64,000 nucleotides of DNA from Streptomyces caniferus (lineage in GTDB: Bacteria > Actinomycetota > Actinomycetes > Streptomycetales > Streptomycetaceae). The stretch lies in assembly GCF_009811555.1 (NCBI RefSeq), contig NZ_BLIN01000005.1:2551501-2615500 (forward strand), written 5' to 3'. Position 1 is the first letter of the stretch; every line of letters starts with the position of its first letter. The notes under the pieces were generated by a model, which searched no databases, was not told where the DNA came from, and saw nothing but the letters and a program-made list of their open reading frames with translations. The translations under genes and the position numbers were made by a program. Positions 43,745 to 52,669 of the stretch are shown piece after piece.

Positions 43745-45214
43745 GTGACCTCGGACAGCGCCCCCCTTTCGACGCCTGCGCCCGCTTCCTCCGCACCGCC
43801 CGCTTCGCCCGCCTCGCCTGCCTCGACCGGCTCCTCCCCCGCACCCCCACGACGCCCCGCCCGCCGGCGCCTCTCCGCGCTGCTGCCGGATCCGGCGCCC
43901 TGGCGCTCCTCCCGCGACTTCCGGCTGATGTGGTGTGCGGGCGTGATCACGGTCTTCGGCAGCTCGCTGTCGTTCGTGGCCCTGCCGCTCCAGCTGAAGA
44001 TGCTGACCGGCTCCACGCTCGCGGTCGGGGCGCTGGGTGCGGTGGAGCTGGTCCCGATGATCGTCTTCGGTCTCTACGGCGGGGCGCTCGCGGACTCCTT
44101 CGACCGCCGCCGGCTGGTCCTGTGGACCGAGGCCGCGCTCGGCCTGGTCGCCGTGCTCCTGCTGCTCAACTGCCTGCTGCCGCACCCGATGGTGTGGCCG
44201 CTGTACGCGGCCGCCGCGGCCACCAGCGCGCTGACCGGTCTGCAGCGCCCGGCCCTCGACGCGATCGTGCCGCGGATCGTCCCGCACGACCAGCTCGCCG
44301 CGGCCGCCGCCCTCAACGCGCTGCGCTGGCAGATCGGCGCGATCGCCGGGCCCGCGCTGGCCGGCGGACTGCTGGCCTTCGCCGGGCTGCGCTGGGCCTA
44401 CGCCGTCGACGCAGCCACCTTCGCCGTCTCGCTGCTGCTCGCCCGGAAACTGGCGCCGCAGCCCGCCTCGCACGACGCCGAGAAACCGTCGCTGCGCGCG
44501 ATCGCCGAGGGCGCGCGCTACGCCTGGAGCCGTAAGGAGCTGCTCGGCACCTACGCCATCGACGCCCTCGCGATGCTGTTCGCCTTCCCGCTGGCGATCT
44601 TCCCGTTCCTCGCCGACGACCTCGACGCGCCCTGGGCGCTGGGGCTGATGTACGCGGCGCTGCCGGCCGGCTCCTTCCTGGTGAGCCTGACCAGCGGCTG
44701 GACCTCGCGGATCCACCGGCAGGGCCGCGCGATCGTGCTCGCCGCCGCGGGCTGGGGGCTGGCGGTGGCCGCCGCCGGGCTGCTGCACCACGTCTGGCTG
44801 GTGCTGCTCCTGCTGACCCTGGCCGGTGCGTGCGACATGATCAGCGGCATCTTCCGCTCGGCGATGTGGAACCAGACCATCCCCGACGAGCTGCGCGGGC
44901 GGCTGGCCGGTATCGAGCTGCTGTCGTACTCGGCGGGCCCGCAGCTGGGCCAGGTCCGGATCGGCGGCATGGCGGCCCTGACGAGCGTACGGGCGTCGGT
45001 GGCGTGGGGCGGTCTGCTGTGTTTCGCCGGGGTCGGGCTGCTGGCACTCGGACTGCCGAAGCTGATGGCGTACGACGCCAGGACGGATGTGCATGCCCGG
45101 CGGATGCGGGAGCACCGGACCGCCGCCGGGACCCATGGCGCGAGCGGGCCCCCTGGCGGGGACGAGACCCACCGCGGGGACGAGGACCACCGCGACAACC
45201 GTGCGGGGAATTGA
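43745..45214 (+). CDS. MFS transporter, EntS-like (MFS_3)
   Basis: A 489-residue major facilitator with about 12 helices after a long Ser/Pro/Ala-rich cytoplasmic N-terminus. The core starts FRLMWCAGVITVFGSSLSFV and contains ALADSFDRRRLVLW and TALTGLQRPALDAIVPRIV, features of the enterobactin-exporter-like MFS_3 group. The C-terminus is hydrophilic and His/Asp/Arg-rich, an unusual tail. I chose GTG 43745; an earlier in-frame start adds Cys/Arg-rich residues that look non-native. Possible siderophore or drug exporter. Confidence 0.85.
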   Translation: MTSDSAPLSTPAPASSAPPASPASPASTGSSPAPPRRPARRRLSALLPDPAPWRSSRDFRLMWCAGVITVFGSSLSFVALPLQLKMLTGSTLAVGALGAVELVPMIVFGLYGGALADSFDRRRLVLWTEAALGLVAVLLLLNCLLPHPMVWPLYAAAAATSALTGLQRPALDAIVPRIVPHDQLAAAAALNALRWQIGAIAGPALAGGLLAFAGLRWAYAVDAATFAVSLLLARKLAPQPASHDAEKPSLRAIAEGARYAWSRKELLGTYAIDALAMLFAFPLAIFPFLADDLDAPWALGLMYAALPAGSFLVSLTSGWTSRIHRQGRAIVLAAAGWGLAVAAAGLLHHVWLVLLLLTLAGACDMISGIFRSAMWNQTIPDELRGRLAGIELLSYSAGPQLGQVRIGGMAALTSVRASVAWGGLLCFAGVGLLALGLPKLMAYDARTDVHARRMREHRTAAGTHGASGPPGGDETHRGDEDHRDNRAGN

Positions 45215-45462
45215 CGAGGAATTCCCGCGCGCGGGCATTCGGACGACGCGAGCGGACCCCGGCCATTTCGCACACCACGGGCGGCCCTCTTCCCTCCCGG
45301 CAAGAAAAGCGAACGCCGCACATTCCGCTCGGCTCCCCGGGATTTCTCTTTACCGCCCGGGGCACCTCAGCGGGACGCGAACGGGCAGTGCGGCGGCGGG
45401 ATGCGCCTCGGCGCAAGTCCCGTCGGCACCACCGAAAGTGACCGAGGTCACCCCGCAGGCGC

Positions 45463-45948
45463 TTGAGGGAATTTCTTTGTTTGTTCCGCCGCTTGGATTT
45501 CCGGCAACTCCGCATGCTCGACGCCGCATGCGCGTACGCGGGGCGCTATGACGTCATCCTCGACGGCATCCTGGGACCGTGGATGCTCGAACCGTTCCGC
45601 GCCACATGCCGGCAGCGCGGCCTCGGCCTCTCCTACGTCGTCCTGCGACCGAGCCTGGACGTGGCCCTCGCACGGGCGGCCCGACGCGAGGGCCGGCACC
45701 TGAAGGACATCGAACGGCTCACCGGCCTGTACGGGGCGTTCGAAGACCTCGGGGCGCTGGAGAGCCATGTGGTCGATTCGAGCGCCCAGTCCGCGGCGGA
45801 GACCGCCGCGGAGATCACCGCGGGGCTGTGGGCGGGCCGGTTCGCCACGGGCGCCGCTCCCCGGCCGGACTCCCCCGCCGCCCGAGCGGACTCCGCCCCG
45901 CCGCCCTCCTCACCCGGCCCGCAGAACGGTCCGCGGGGCGTTTCCTAG
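45463..45948 (+). pseudogene. N-terminally truncated P-loop kinase-like remnant
   Basis: The frame encodes the C-terminal half of an AAA_33-type small-molecule kinase: [59 protein letters not shown]. The Walker A half that should precede it is missing, and the upstream 250 bp (45215-45462) contains no continuation or separate gene. Possible starts are TTG 45463 or ATG 45514. I read it as a decayed gene; the stop shares the bases CTAG with the stop of the leftward gene. Confidence 0.6.
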
Positions 45949-46178
45949 GCCCCGCCGCTCTTCCCCCGGTCCGGGTCGTCGTGCCACTTCGGGTCGGTCT
46001 CCCACTCCTCGTTGCGCTCGCGGGCGGTCTCCATGGCGTGCCGGGCCTCCTCGCGGGTGCCGTACGGGCCGAGGCGGTCGGCGGCGCGGCACTGGGGCCC
46101 CTCCTCGACCGTCCGGTGCTCGAGGCAGTAGAACCACTCGCCGGGCTTGCCGACCGTACGCCTCTTGAACAGCGCCAT
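45945..46178 (-). CDS. Small conserved protein, function unknown
   Basis: A 77-residue hydrophilic protein starting [20 protein letters not shown], with two Cys ([14 protein letters not shown]), a segment [20 protein letters not shown] and an acidic C-terminus. The GPY-TREEA pattern recalls short SPOR-like or DUF-type actinobacterial proteins. AGGAGG lies 5 nt before the ATG, so translation is well supported. It diverges from map across 66 bp. Confidence 0.75.
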   Translation of the reverse strand: MALFKRRTVGKPGEWFYCLEHRTVEEGPQCRAADRLGPYGTREEARHAMETARERNEEWETDPKWHDDPDRGKSGGA

Positions 46179-46244
46179 TACCGCCTCCTGTGGGTGTTTC
46201 CGTGCCCTCATCCTGCCCGACGGCCCGCGGATACACTCGCTGGC

Positions 46245-47102
46245 ATGTCTGGCCAGTCGCTTCTTGTCCCGGGGAAGATCTCCCCCACCCGCCCCGTCCC
46301 CGCCTCGATCCCGCGTCCGGAGTACGTCGGGAAGGACGCGCCCACCCCGTACACGGGGCCCGAGGTGCAGGATGCCGAAACGATCGAGCGGATGCGGATC
46401 GCCGGCCGGATCGCCGCGCAGGCGATGGAGGAGGCCGCCAAGCTGATCGCTCCCGGTGTGACGACCGATGAACTGGACCGGGTCGCCCATGAGTTCATGT
46501 GCGACCACGGCGCCTACCCGTCCACGCTCGGCTACCGCGGCTTCCCCAAGTCCCTGTGCTCCTCGCTCAACGAGGTCATCTGCCACGGCATCCCGGACTC
46601 CACCGTCCTCAAGGACGGCGACATCGTGAACCTCGACGTCACCGCGTACCTCAATGGTGTGCACGGCGACAACAACGCCACCTATCTGTGCGGCGAGGTG
46701 GACGAGGAGTCCCGGCTGCTGGTGGAGCGGACCCGCGAGGCGCTCAACCGCGCGATCAAGGCCGTCAAGCCGGGCCGGCAGATCAACATCATCGGCCGGG
46801 TCATCGAGTCGTACGCCAAGCGGTTCGGCTACGGAGTGGTTCGTGACTTCACCGGTCACGGCATCAACTCCTCCTTCCACTCCGGCCTGATCGTTCCGCA
46901 CTACGACAGCCCCCACCACACCACCGACATCAAGCCCGGCATGACCTTCACGATCGAGCCGATGCTGACGCTGGGGTCGTACGACTACGACATGTGGGAC
47001 GACGGCTGGACCGTGGTGACCAAGGACCGCAAGCGGACCGCGCAGTTCGAGCACACGCTGGTGGTCACGGACACCGGGGCCGAGATCCTCACGCTGCCCT
47101 GA
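46245..47102 (+). CDS. map: Type I methionine aminopeptidase
   Basis: A 285-residue metalloenzyme that removes the initiator Met from nascent proteins. The metal ligands sit in [20 protein letters not shown] (two Asp), [12 protein letters not shown] (His), [11 protein letters not shown] (Glu) and [10 protein letters not shown] (Glu). Substrate-binding HGIPDS is also seen. The N-terminal extension of about 40 residues with a Pro-rich motif is the MetAP1c form. TACACT at 46232-46237 lies 7 bp before the ATG, suggesting a leaderless transcript. Confidence 0.96.
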   Translation: MSGQSLLVPGKISPTRPVPASIPRPEYVGKDAPTPYTGPEVQDAETIERMRIAGRIAAQAMEEAAKLIAPGVTTDELDRVAHEFMCDHGAYPSTLGYRGFPKSLCSSLNEVICHGIPDSTVLKDGDIVNLDVTAYLNGVHGDNNATYLCGEVDEESRLLVERTREALNRAIKAVKPGRQINIIGRVIESYAKRFGYGVVRDFTGHGINSSFHSGLIVPHYDSPHHTTDIKPGMTFTIEPMLTLGSYDYDMWDDGWTVVTKDRKRTAQFEHTLVVTDTGAEILTLP

Positions 47103-47120
47103 CGGGAGCGGGGAGACTTT

Positions 47121-47177
47121 ACCGACAGGGCGTCGGGAACAGGCGTAGGCTCGATACCGACAGGACGTCGGGAACGG
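47121..47177. repeat. Direct repeat in the heme oxygenase promoter region
   Basis: Two 21-22 bp copies, starting ACCGACAGGGCGTCGGGAAC (47121) and ACCGACAGGACGTCGGGAAC (47156), are 35 bp apart, about 3 helical turns. Each contains the inverted pair CCGAC/GTCGG. They lie just upstream of the iron box and could bind a second regulator. Confidence 0.45.
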
Positions 47178-47183
47178 GTTGAC

Positions 47184-47197
47184 TTAGGCAAGCCTAA
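47184..47197. promoter_or_regulatory. Iron box (DmdR/IdeR type) before heme oxygenase
   Basis: TTAGGC-AA-GCCTAA matches the DtxR-family iron-box pattern used by Streptomyces DmdR1. It overlaps a possible -35 TTGACT (47179-47184). Iron-dependent repression of heme oxygenase is the expected outcome. Confidence 0.75.
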
Positions 47198-47249
47198 GCA
47201 GTTGGGTGAGCCAGGGTCGGCGGCTCCGCGGAGCCGGCCTGTTCCCGTC

Positions 47250-47290
47250 CTCCCCCAAGCTCTCGAATCCGAGCAGGGGGGACCCCCACC
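47250..47290 (-). repeat. Small palindromic repeat, copy 1 (leader of heme oxygenase)
   Basis: Read on the minus strand the unit begins GGTGGGGGTCCCCCCTGCTC and ends GAGAGCTTGGGGGAG. The same plan, GTGGGGG-CCCCC-TGCTC-GAGCTTGGGGGAG, occurs at 62574-62611 and in shortened form at 57047-57077. Here it lies between the iron box and the ribosome-binding site and would form a stable hairpin in the 5' leader. Confidence 0.75.
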
Positions 47291-47311
47291 CTCGGTCCCC
47301 GGAGGTCCGTC

Positions 47312-48002
47312 TTGGAAGCGTCCAGCCCGACCCCGCCCGCTTCGCCCGCCCCCTCCGCTCCGTTCTCCACGGTCATCCGCGCCGCGTCCCACGAGCAGCA
47401 CACGGAGGCCGAGAACTCCTCCTTCATGAGCGATCTCCTCGGCGGCCGGCTCGGCGTCCGGGCCTACCGGCGCTACACCGAGCAGCTGTGGTTCGTCTAC
47501 CGCGCACTGGAGGAGGCCTCCGCGCCCCTGGCCGCCGACCCGGTCGCGGGCCCCTTCATCCGCCACGAGCTGGCCCGCACCGCCGCGCTGGAGCGCGACC
47601 TCGCCCATCTCGGCGGCCCGTCCTGGCGCACCGGCCTGGAGCCGCTCGCGGCCACCGCCGCCTATGCCGGCCGGGTCACGGCCTGCACCCGCGACTGGCC
47701 GGCCCGGCTTCGTCGCCCACCACTACACCCGCTACCTAGGCGACCTGTCGGGCGGCCAGATCATCCGCGGGACCGCCGAGAAGACCTGGGGCTTCGCCCG
47801 CAAGGGCGACGGTGTGCGGTTCTACGTCTTCGAGGGCATCGCCAACCCGGCCGCCTTCAAGCGCGAGTACCGGGCGCTGCTGGACGCCCTGCCGGTGGAC
47901 GAGCTGGAGAAGCAGCGGGTGGTCGACGAATGCAAGCGTGCGTTCCGGCTGAACAGCGCGGTCTTCCGGGAGTTGGGCGAGCAGTTCCCGCTGAGCGCGT
48001 AG
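47312..48002 (+). pseudogene. hmuO: Heme oxygenase, broken by a 1-bp insertion
   Basis: Biliverdin-producing heme oxygenase used to release iron from heme. The TTG start (47312) with GGAGG 6 nt upstream gives SHEQHTEAENSSFMSDLLGG, with the proximal His region, up to RDWPA at about 47704. The frame then changes, and GFVAHHYTRYLGDLSGGQI (distal-helix glycines) continues in another frame to LSA at 48002. Removing one C from the run at 47703-47705 restores a single protein of about 229 residues. It is either a recent inactivation or an assembly error. Iron-box control fits the iron block downstream. Confidence 0.85.
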
Positions 48003-48067
48003 CGGCCGCCCCGTCATAGGCGACGGCCGTCCCCGCCCGGCCGCCCCGCCCGCCGTCCGGCCGTGCG

Positions 48068-48778
48068 CTACGGCGCGGCGGGGCACACCCGGCCGCCGAC
48101 GGCGACGGTGCCGTCCGGATACGGACGGGTGAGGATCCGGGAGCCGGTGCCCTGCCGGATGTCGAGCGGGCGCCCCAGCTCGTGGGTCAGCAGCAGGGCG
48201 GCGGCGCCGGTCGCCTCGTCCTCCACGATGGCCCCGGTGCGAGCACCGGCTCCACTGGAGCGGCTGACGCCGCGCTCATCGATGCGCCGCGGGAAGGCGC
48301 GTGCCCGGACCACGCCCGCCGCCTCGTCCTGCCAGGCCCAGGCGTAGAGCCAGCCCTCTCCCGGCGGCGGCGCGGGCAGCGCGTCGACCTCGGCCGCCGA
48401 GGCGTACCGCCGGGTCGTCCGGGCGGTCACCCATTCCGCGCGCCCCCGCACCCAGACGATGTCCCCCTCGAAGCGGACCGCGACCTCCCCGGCCTCCGGG
48501 CGCAGGGTGCGCGGCGGCCGTCCCAGGCTCCGCAGCAGCCAGGCCAGGCCGACCAACGGGTGCCCGGCGAACGGGAGCCGGACGCTCGGGGTGTGGATGT
48601 CCACGGTGCCGCGGTCGGCGTCGTCGAGGAACACGGTCTCGCTGAAGCCGAGTTCGGCCGCGAGGGCGGCCCGCTCGGCGGCGCCGGGGACCGCCGCCCC
48701 GTCGCGGACGACGCCCAGCACATTGCCTCCGGCCCCGTCGGGTCCGCAGAAGACCCGGAGCACATCGAGTTCGGTCAT
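48068..48778 (-). CDS. PhzF-family isomerase-like protein
   Basis: A 236-residue protein of the PhzF/diaminopimelate-epimerase fold. Family segments are LDVLRVFCGPDGAGGNVLGV, ELGFSETVFLDD (catalytic Glu position) and RLPFAGHPLVGLAWLL. It is somewhat shorter than the usual 260-300 residues. There are no phenazine genes nearby, so the name denotes fold only; the substrate is unknown. Convergent with heme oxygenase, divergent from efeO. Confidence 0.85.
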   Translation of the reverse strand: MTELDVLRVFCGPDGAGGNVLGVVRDGAAVPGAAERAALAAELGFSETVFLDDADRGTVDIHTPSVRLPFAGHPLVGLAWLLRSLGRPPRTLRPEAGEVAVRFEGDIVWVRGRAEWVTARTTRRYASAAEVDALPAPPPGEGWLYAWAWQDEAAGVVRARAFPRRIDERGVSRSSGAGARTGAIVEDEATGAAALLLTHELGRPLDIRQGTGSRILTRPYPDGTVAVGGRVCPAAP

Positions 48779-49024
48779 CCGGACAGTGAACCGCAGGGCC
48801 CGGCGGCGGGCGGGCGGCGGGGGCGCCGACGCGAGACCCGCGAAGGGGGGCGGGGTGGAGGGTGCCCGACCGTCCGCGGGCCCGGAAATGCACCTGTCAC
48901 CACTCGTCGCGCAGCATGACCCTTACCTTGACCGCCGCATGACGCTTTCGTGACCGGCCACGTGTCAATCCGTGATCGAGCCGTTGTCCATGAGAGCGGG
49001 ATCACTGGACTGGGCGGGAAAAAC

Positions 49025-49058
49025 TAGGTAAGCCTCAGATAAGTTAGGGCCGCCTTAG
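49025..49058. promoter_or_regulatory. Two iron-box-like sites upstream of efeO
   Basis: CTAGGTAAGCCTCAG (49025-49039) and TTAGGGCCGCCTTA (49045-49058) resemble DmdR/IdeR half-site pairs of the TTAGG/CCTAA type and lie 72-105 bp before efeO. The remaining part of the 351-bp gap 48779-49129 shows no gene. Confidence 0.6.
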
Positions 49059-49129
49059 TGGCGACCGCACCGACTCTCTATCGTTCCTGTACGTCGATTC
49101 CGTACCACCGAGCCCGCCTGGAGCCCTGT

Positions 49130-50281
49130 ATGCGAGCCCACCGCTCGTCCGTCGTCGCCGCCCTCGCGGCGGTCACGGCCGTCACCGCCGTCGCCGGCTG
49201 CGCCGCGAAGAACGACGGCAAGGAAGGCGGCGGCAAGGGCGCCATCGAGGTGACCGCGACCGACTCCAGCTGTGAGCTCTCCGCCAAGGAATTCCCTGCC
49301 GGACATGTCCGGTTCGCGGTGCAGAACAAGGGCTCCAAGGTCACCGAGGTCTACGTCTACGCCGCCGGCGACCGGATCGTGACCGAGCGGGAGAACATCG
49401 GCCCCGGCACCAAGGCGGAGATCACCGCGGAGATCAAGGCCGGTTCGTACGAGGTCGCCTGCAAGCCCGGCATGAAGGGCGACGGCATCCGGCAGAAGGT
49501 GACCGCCAGCGGCAAGGGCGCGGCCAAGCGCGACCCGAAGCTGGACGCCGCGGTCGCCGCGTACCGCAGTTACGTCCAGGAGCAGGCCGACCAGACGCTG
49601 CCGGAGGCGCAGAAGTTCGCCGACGCGGTCAAGGACGGCGATGTCGAGGCCGCCAAGAAGGCCTACGCGCTCTCCCGGGTGGGCTGGGAGCGCACCGAGC
49701 CGGTCGCCGAGTCGTTCGGTGACATCGACCCCAAGGTCGATGTGCGCGCCGACGGTGTGGAGAAGGGCCAGGAGTGGACCGGCTGGCACAAGCTGGAGAA
49801 GTCCCTGTGGGAGGAGAAGAAGATCTCCGGGGACGACAAGAAGCTCGCCGACCGGCTCATCACCGACCTGAAGGACTGGCAGAAGCGGGTCGGGAAGGCC
49901 GAGATCACCCCGACCAGCATGGCGAACGGCGCCAAGGAGCTGCTCGACGAGGTGGCCACCGGCAAGGTCACCGGTGAGGAAGAGCGCTACAGCCACACCG
50001 ACCTGGTCGACTTCCAGGGCAACGTGGAGGGCGCGCAGAAGGCGTACGAGCTGCTCAAGCCGGTCGTCGGCAAGAACGACCCGGCGCTCGCCAAGGAGCT
50101 GGACAAGCAGTTCAAGGCGATCCGCACGCTGCTCGACGACCACCGCGACAGCAAGTCCGCCGACGGCTTCGCCTCGTACGACACGGTCGGCAAGGGCGAG
50201 CGCAAGAAGCTCTCCGACGGCGTCAACGCGCTGGCCGAGCCGCTGTCCAAGCTGGCCGCCGCCGTGGCCACCACCAAGTAG
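49130..50281 (+). CDS. efeO: EfeO-type iron-uptake lipoprotein
   Basis: A 383-residue exported protein of the EfeUOB iron/heme-iron uptake system. The N-terminus MRAHRSSVVAALAAVTAVTA has a lipobox AVAGC with Cys near residue 24. A cupredoxin-like domain (about 35-125, with SSCELSAKEFPAGHVRF) is followed by an M75/imelysin domain with the HxxE metal motif in TGWHKLEKSLW. It presents iron to the EfeU permease. ATG 49130 is chosen because it gives the signal peptide, with GGAG 8 nt upstream. Confidence 0.93.
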   Translation: MRAHRSSVVAALAAVTAVTAVAGCAAKNDGKEGGGKGAIEVTATDSSCELSAKEFPAGHVRFAVQNKGSKVTEVYVYAAGDRIVTERENIGPGTKAEITAEIKAGSYEVACKPGMKGDGIRQKVTASGKGAAKRDPKLDAAVAAYRSYVQEQADQTLPEAQKFADAVKDGDVEAAKKAYALSRVGWERTEPVAESFGDIDPKVDVRADGVEKGQEWTGWHKLEKSLWEEKKISGDDKKLADRLITDLKDWQKRVGKAEITPTSMANGAKELLDEVATGKVTGEEERYSHTDLVDFQGNVEGAQKAYELLKPVVGKNDPALAKELDKQFKAIRTLLDDHRDSKSADGFASYDTVGKGERKKLSDGVNALAEPLSKLAAAVATTK

Positions 50282-50305
50282 TCCGCCGCCAGGCAAAGGA
50301 TCACG

Positions 50306-51619
50306 ATGACGCAGGACGACGGCACGACCACCGAGGACGACAAGACCGCGCAGACCGCCGAGGGCAGCGCCCCCTCCCGGCGCTCCCTGCTCGGCTGGGG
50401 AGGCGCGGGGCTGGCGCTGGGCGCGGTCGCGGCCGGCGGCACGGCGGCGGCGCTGCGCACCGGCGGCGACGCCCAGCCGGCCGGCGCGGACGCGACCTCG
50501 CGCTCCGCGGTCGCCTTCCACGGCACGCACCAGGCGGGCATCGCCACCGCGGTCCAGGACCGGCTGCACTTCGCCTCGTTCGACGTCACCACCGACGACC
50601 GCGACGAGCTGATCGCGCTGCTCAAGGAGTGGACGAAGGCGGCGGCGCGGATGACGGCCGGGGACACGGTCGGCGACGGCGCGGTCGGCGGGCTCGCGGA
50701 GGCGCCGCCGGACGACACCGGCGAGGCGCTCGGGCTGCCGCCGTCCCGGCTCACCCTCACCTTCGGGATCGGCCCGACGCTGTTCGAGAAGGACGGCAAG
50801 GACCGGTTCGGCATCAAGGCCCGGCGGCCCGATGCCCTGATCGACCTGCCGCAGTTCCCCGGCGACAACCTCGACAAGACGCGCAGCGGCGGCGATCTGT
50901 GCGTCCAGGCCTGTGCGGACGATCCGCAGGTGGCGGTGCACGCGATCCGCAACCTGGCCCGGATCGGCTTCGGCAAGGTCGCCATCCGCTGGTCGCAGCT
51001 GGGCTTCGGCAAGACGTCCTCGACGACGCCGGACGCGCAGACCCCGCGCAACATGTTCGGCTTCAAGGACGGCACCCACAACCTCGCCGGTACCGACTCC
51101 GCCGCGCTCGACAAGCACGTCTGGGTCGCCGACGGCGCGGCGAAGGGCAAGGAGAGCTGGATGGCCGGCGGCTCCTACCTCGTCGCCCGCCGGATCCGGA
51201 TGCACATCGAGACCTGGGACCGCACCTCGCGCAAGGAGCAGGAGGACATCTTCGGCCGGGACAAGGGCGAGGGTGCTCCGGTGGGCAGGAAGCACGAGCG
51301 GGACACCCCGCACCTGAAGTCGATGCTGCCGACCGCCCATGTCCGCCTCGCGCACCCGGACTCCAACGGCGGGATACGCATCCTGCGCCGCGGCTACTCC
51401 TTCACCGACGGTACGGACGGCCTGGGGCGGCTGGACGCGGGGCTGTTCTTCCTCGCCTACCAGCGCGACGTCCGCCAGGGCTTCGTACCACTGCAGAAGA
51501 GGCTGGCGGCCGACGACGCGCTCAACGAGTACATCCAGCACGTGGGTTCCGCGGTCTTCGCGGTGCCGCCGGGCGTCCGCAACGCGGACGACTGGTGGGG
51601 CCGGGAGCTGTTCGCCTGA
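50306..51619 (+). CDS. efeB: EfeB-type DyP peroxidase, Tat-exported
   Basis: A 437-residue dye-decolorising heme peroxidase. The twin-arginine signal is SRRSLLGWGGAGLALGAVAA (about residues 25-50). The DyP motif appears as GFKDGT (GxxDG), with the heme-ligand region TAHVRLAHP and RIRMHIETWDRTSRKEQED. It has been proposed to oxidise Fe(II) or extract iron from heme for EfeU. It lies 24 bp after efeO. Confidence 0.94.
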   Translation: MTQDDGTTTEDDKTAQTAEGSAPSRRSLLGWGGAGLALGAVAAGGTAAALRTGGDAQPAGADATSRSAVAFHGTHQAGIATAVQDRLHFASFDVTTDDRDELIALLKEWTKAAARMTAGDTVGDGAVGGLAEAPPDDTGEALGLPPSRLTLTFGIGPTLFEKDGKDRFGIKARRPDALIDLPQFPGDNLDKTRSGGDLCVQACADDPQVAVHAIRNLARIGFGKVAIRWSQLGFGKTSSTTPDAQTPRNMFGFKDGTHNLAGTDSAALDKHVWVADGAAKGKESWMAGGSYLVARRIRMHIETWDRTSRKEQEDIFGRDKGEGAPVGRKHERDTPHLKSMLPTAHVRLAHPDSNGGIRILRRGYSFTDGTDGLGRLDAGLFFLAYQRDVRQGFVPLQKRLAADDALNEYIQHVGSAVFAVPPGVRNADDWWGRELFA

Positions 51620-51676
51620 CATCCGTCGGCGCCGCACCAAGGGCGTCGACCCCATGAAAGAAGGGAAGGAACCGAC

Positions 51677-52669
51677 GTGTTCGGCAACTACCTGATCGGT
51701 TTGCGCGAGGGCCTGGAAGCCAGCCTCGTCGTCTGCATCCTCATCGCCTATCTGGTCAAGACCGGGAGGCGGGAGGCGCTGCGCCCGGTCTGGCTCGGGA
51801 TCACGCTCGCCGTGGTGCTGTCGTTCGCGTTCGGTGCGGCGCTGCAATTCGGGTCGCAGACCCTGACGTTCAAGGCCCAGGAAGCGCTGGGCGGGTCGCT
51901 GTCGATCATCGCGGTCGGCCTGGTGACGTGGATGGTCTTCTGGATGCGGCGCACCGCGCGGCACCTGAAGAAGGAGCTGCACGGCAAGCTGGACGCGGCG
52001 CTGCAGATGGGCACCGTGGCGCTGGTGGTCACCGCGTTCCTGTCGGTGGGCCGCGAGGGCCTGGAGACCGCGCTGTTCATCTGGACCGCCGCGCAGTCCG
52101 CCGACGACGGGGTACGGCCGCTGGTCGGGGCGCTGCTGGGCCTGCTGACGGCCGTACTGCTGGGCTGGCTGTTCTACCGCGGTGCGGTGCGGATCAACCT
52201 GGCGAAGTTCTTCACCTGGACCGGCGGCATGCTGGTGGTGGTCGCGGCGGGCGTGCTGGCGTACGGCTTCCACGATCTGCAGGAGGCGGACATCCTGCCG
52301 GGGCTGGCCTCACAGGCGTTCGACATCAGCGCGCAGATCCCGGTCGACAGCTGGTACGGCACGGTGCTGAAGGGCATCTTCAACTTCCAGCCGGACCCGA
52401 CCGTCCTCCAGGTCACGGTGTGGGCTCTGTATCTGATCCCCACGCTCCTCTTCTTCTTCGCCCCCGGTAGGGTTGCGCCGAATCGTGCCACCCCGGCGGC
52501 CGCCCCGTCCGCCCCGGTCGCCCCGAAGGAGCCCGAGCCCCATGACACGCAGGTCGCCGTTCCGGGTGCCCGCAACACTGACGTCGACAGCGGCGGCGCT
52601 GGTGATACTCAGCGGGTGCATGACGGTGCACGGCGAGAGGGAGATGCTGCCGGCGGTGTCGAAGGCTGA
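51677..52669 (+). CDS. efeU: EfeU ferrous/ferric iron permease
   Basis: A 330-residue Ftr1-type permease with seven predicted helices and two iron motifs, REGLEASLVV (about residue 10) and REGLETALFI (about residue 125). The membrane part ends near residue 265 (LIPTLLFFFAPGR). A 60-residue hydrophilic tail runs on to 52669 and overlaps the next gene by 128 bp, so a shorter native C-terminus is possible. GTG start with AAGGA upstream. Confidence 0.92.
   Translation: MFGNYLIGLREGLEASLVVCILIAYLVKTGRREALRPVWLGITLAVVLSFAFGAALQFGSQTLTFKAQEALGGSLSIIAVGLVTWMVFWMRRTARHLKKELHGKLDAALQMGTVALVVTAFLSVGREGLETALFIWTAAQSADDGVRPLVGALLGLLTAVLLGWLFYRGAVRINLAKFFTWTGGMLVVVAAGVLAYGFHDLQEADILPGLASQAFDISAQIPVDSWYGTVLKGIFNFQPDPTVLQVTVWALYLIPTLLFFFAPGRVAPNRATPAAAPSAPVAPKEPEPHDTQVAVPGARNTDVDSGGAGDTQRVHDGARREGDAAGGVEG

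Noticed and set aside
46214..46244. Full -35/-10 promoter for map
   Set aside because: The -10 TACACT is acceptable but no convincing -35 at 16-18 bp upstream is visible.
48068..48778. PhzF-like gene as evidence of phenazine synthesis
   Set aside because: No other phz gene is present; the fold is widespread with many functions.
49055..52273. Minus-strand open frame of about 1070 codons across efeO, efeB and efeU
   Set aside because: It covers three clear genes on the other strand and has shadow composition.
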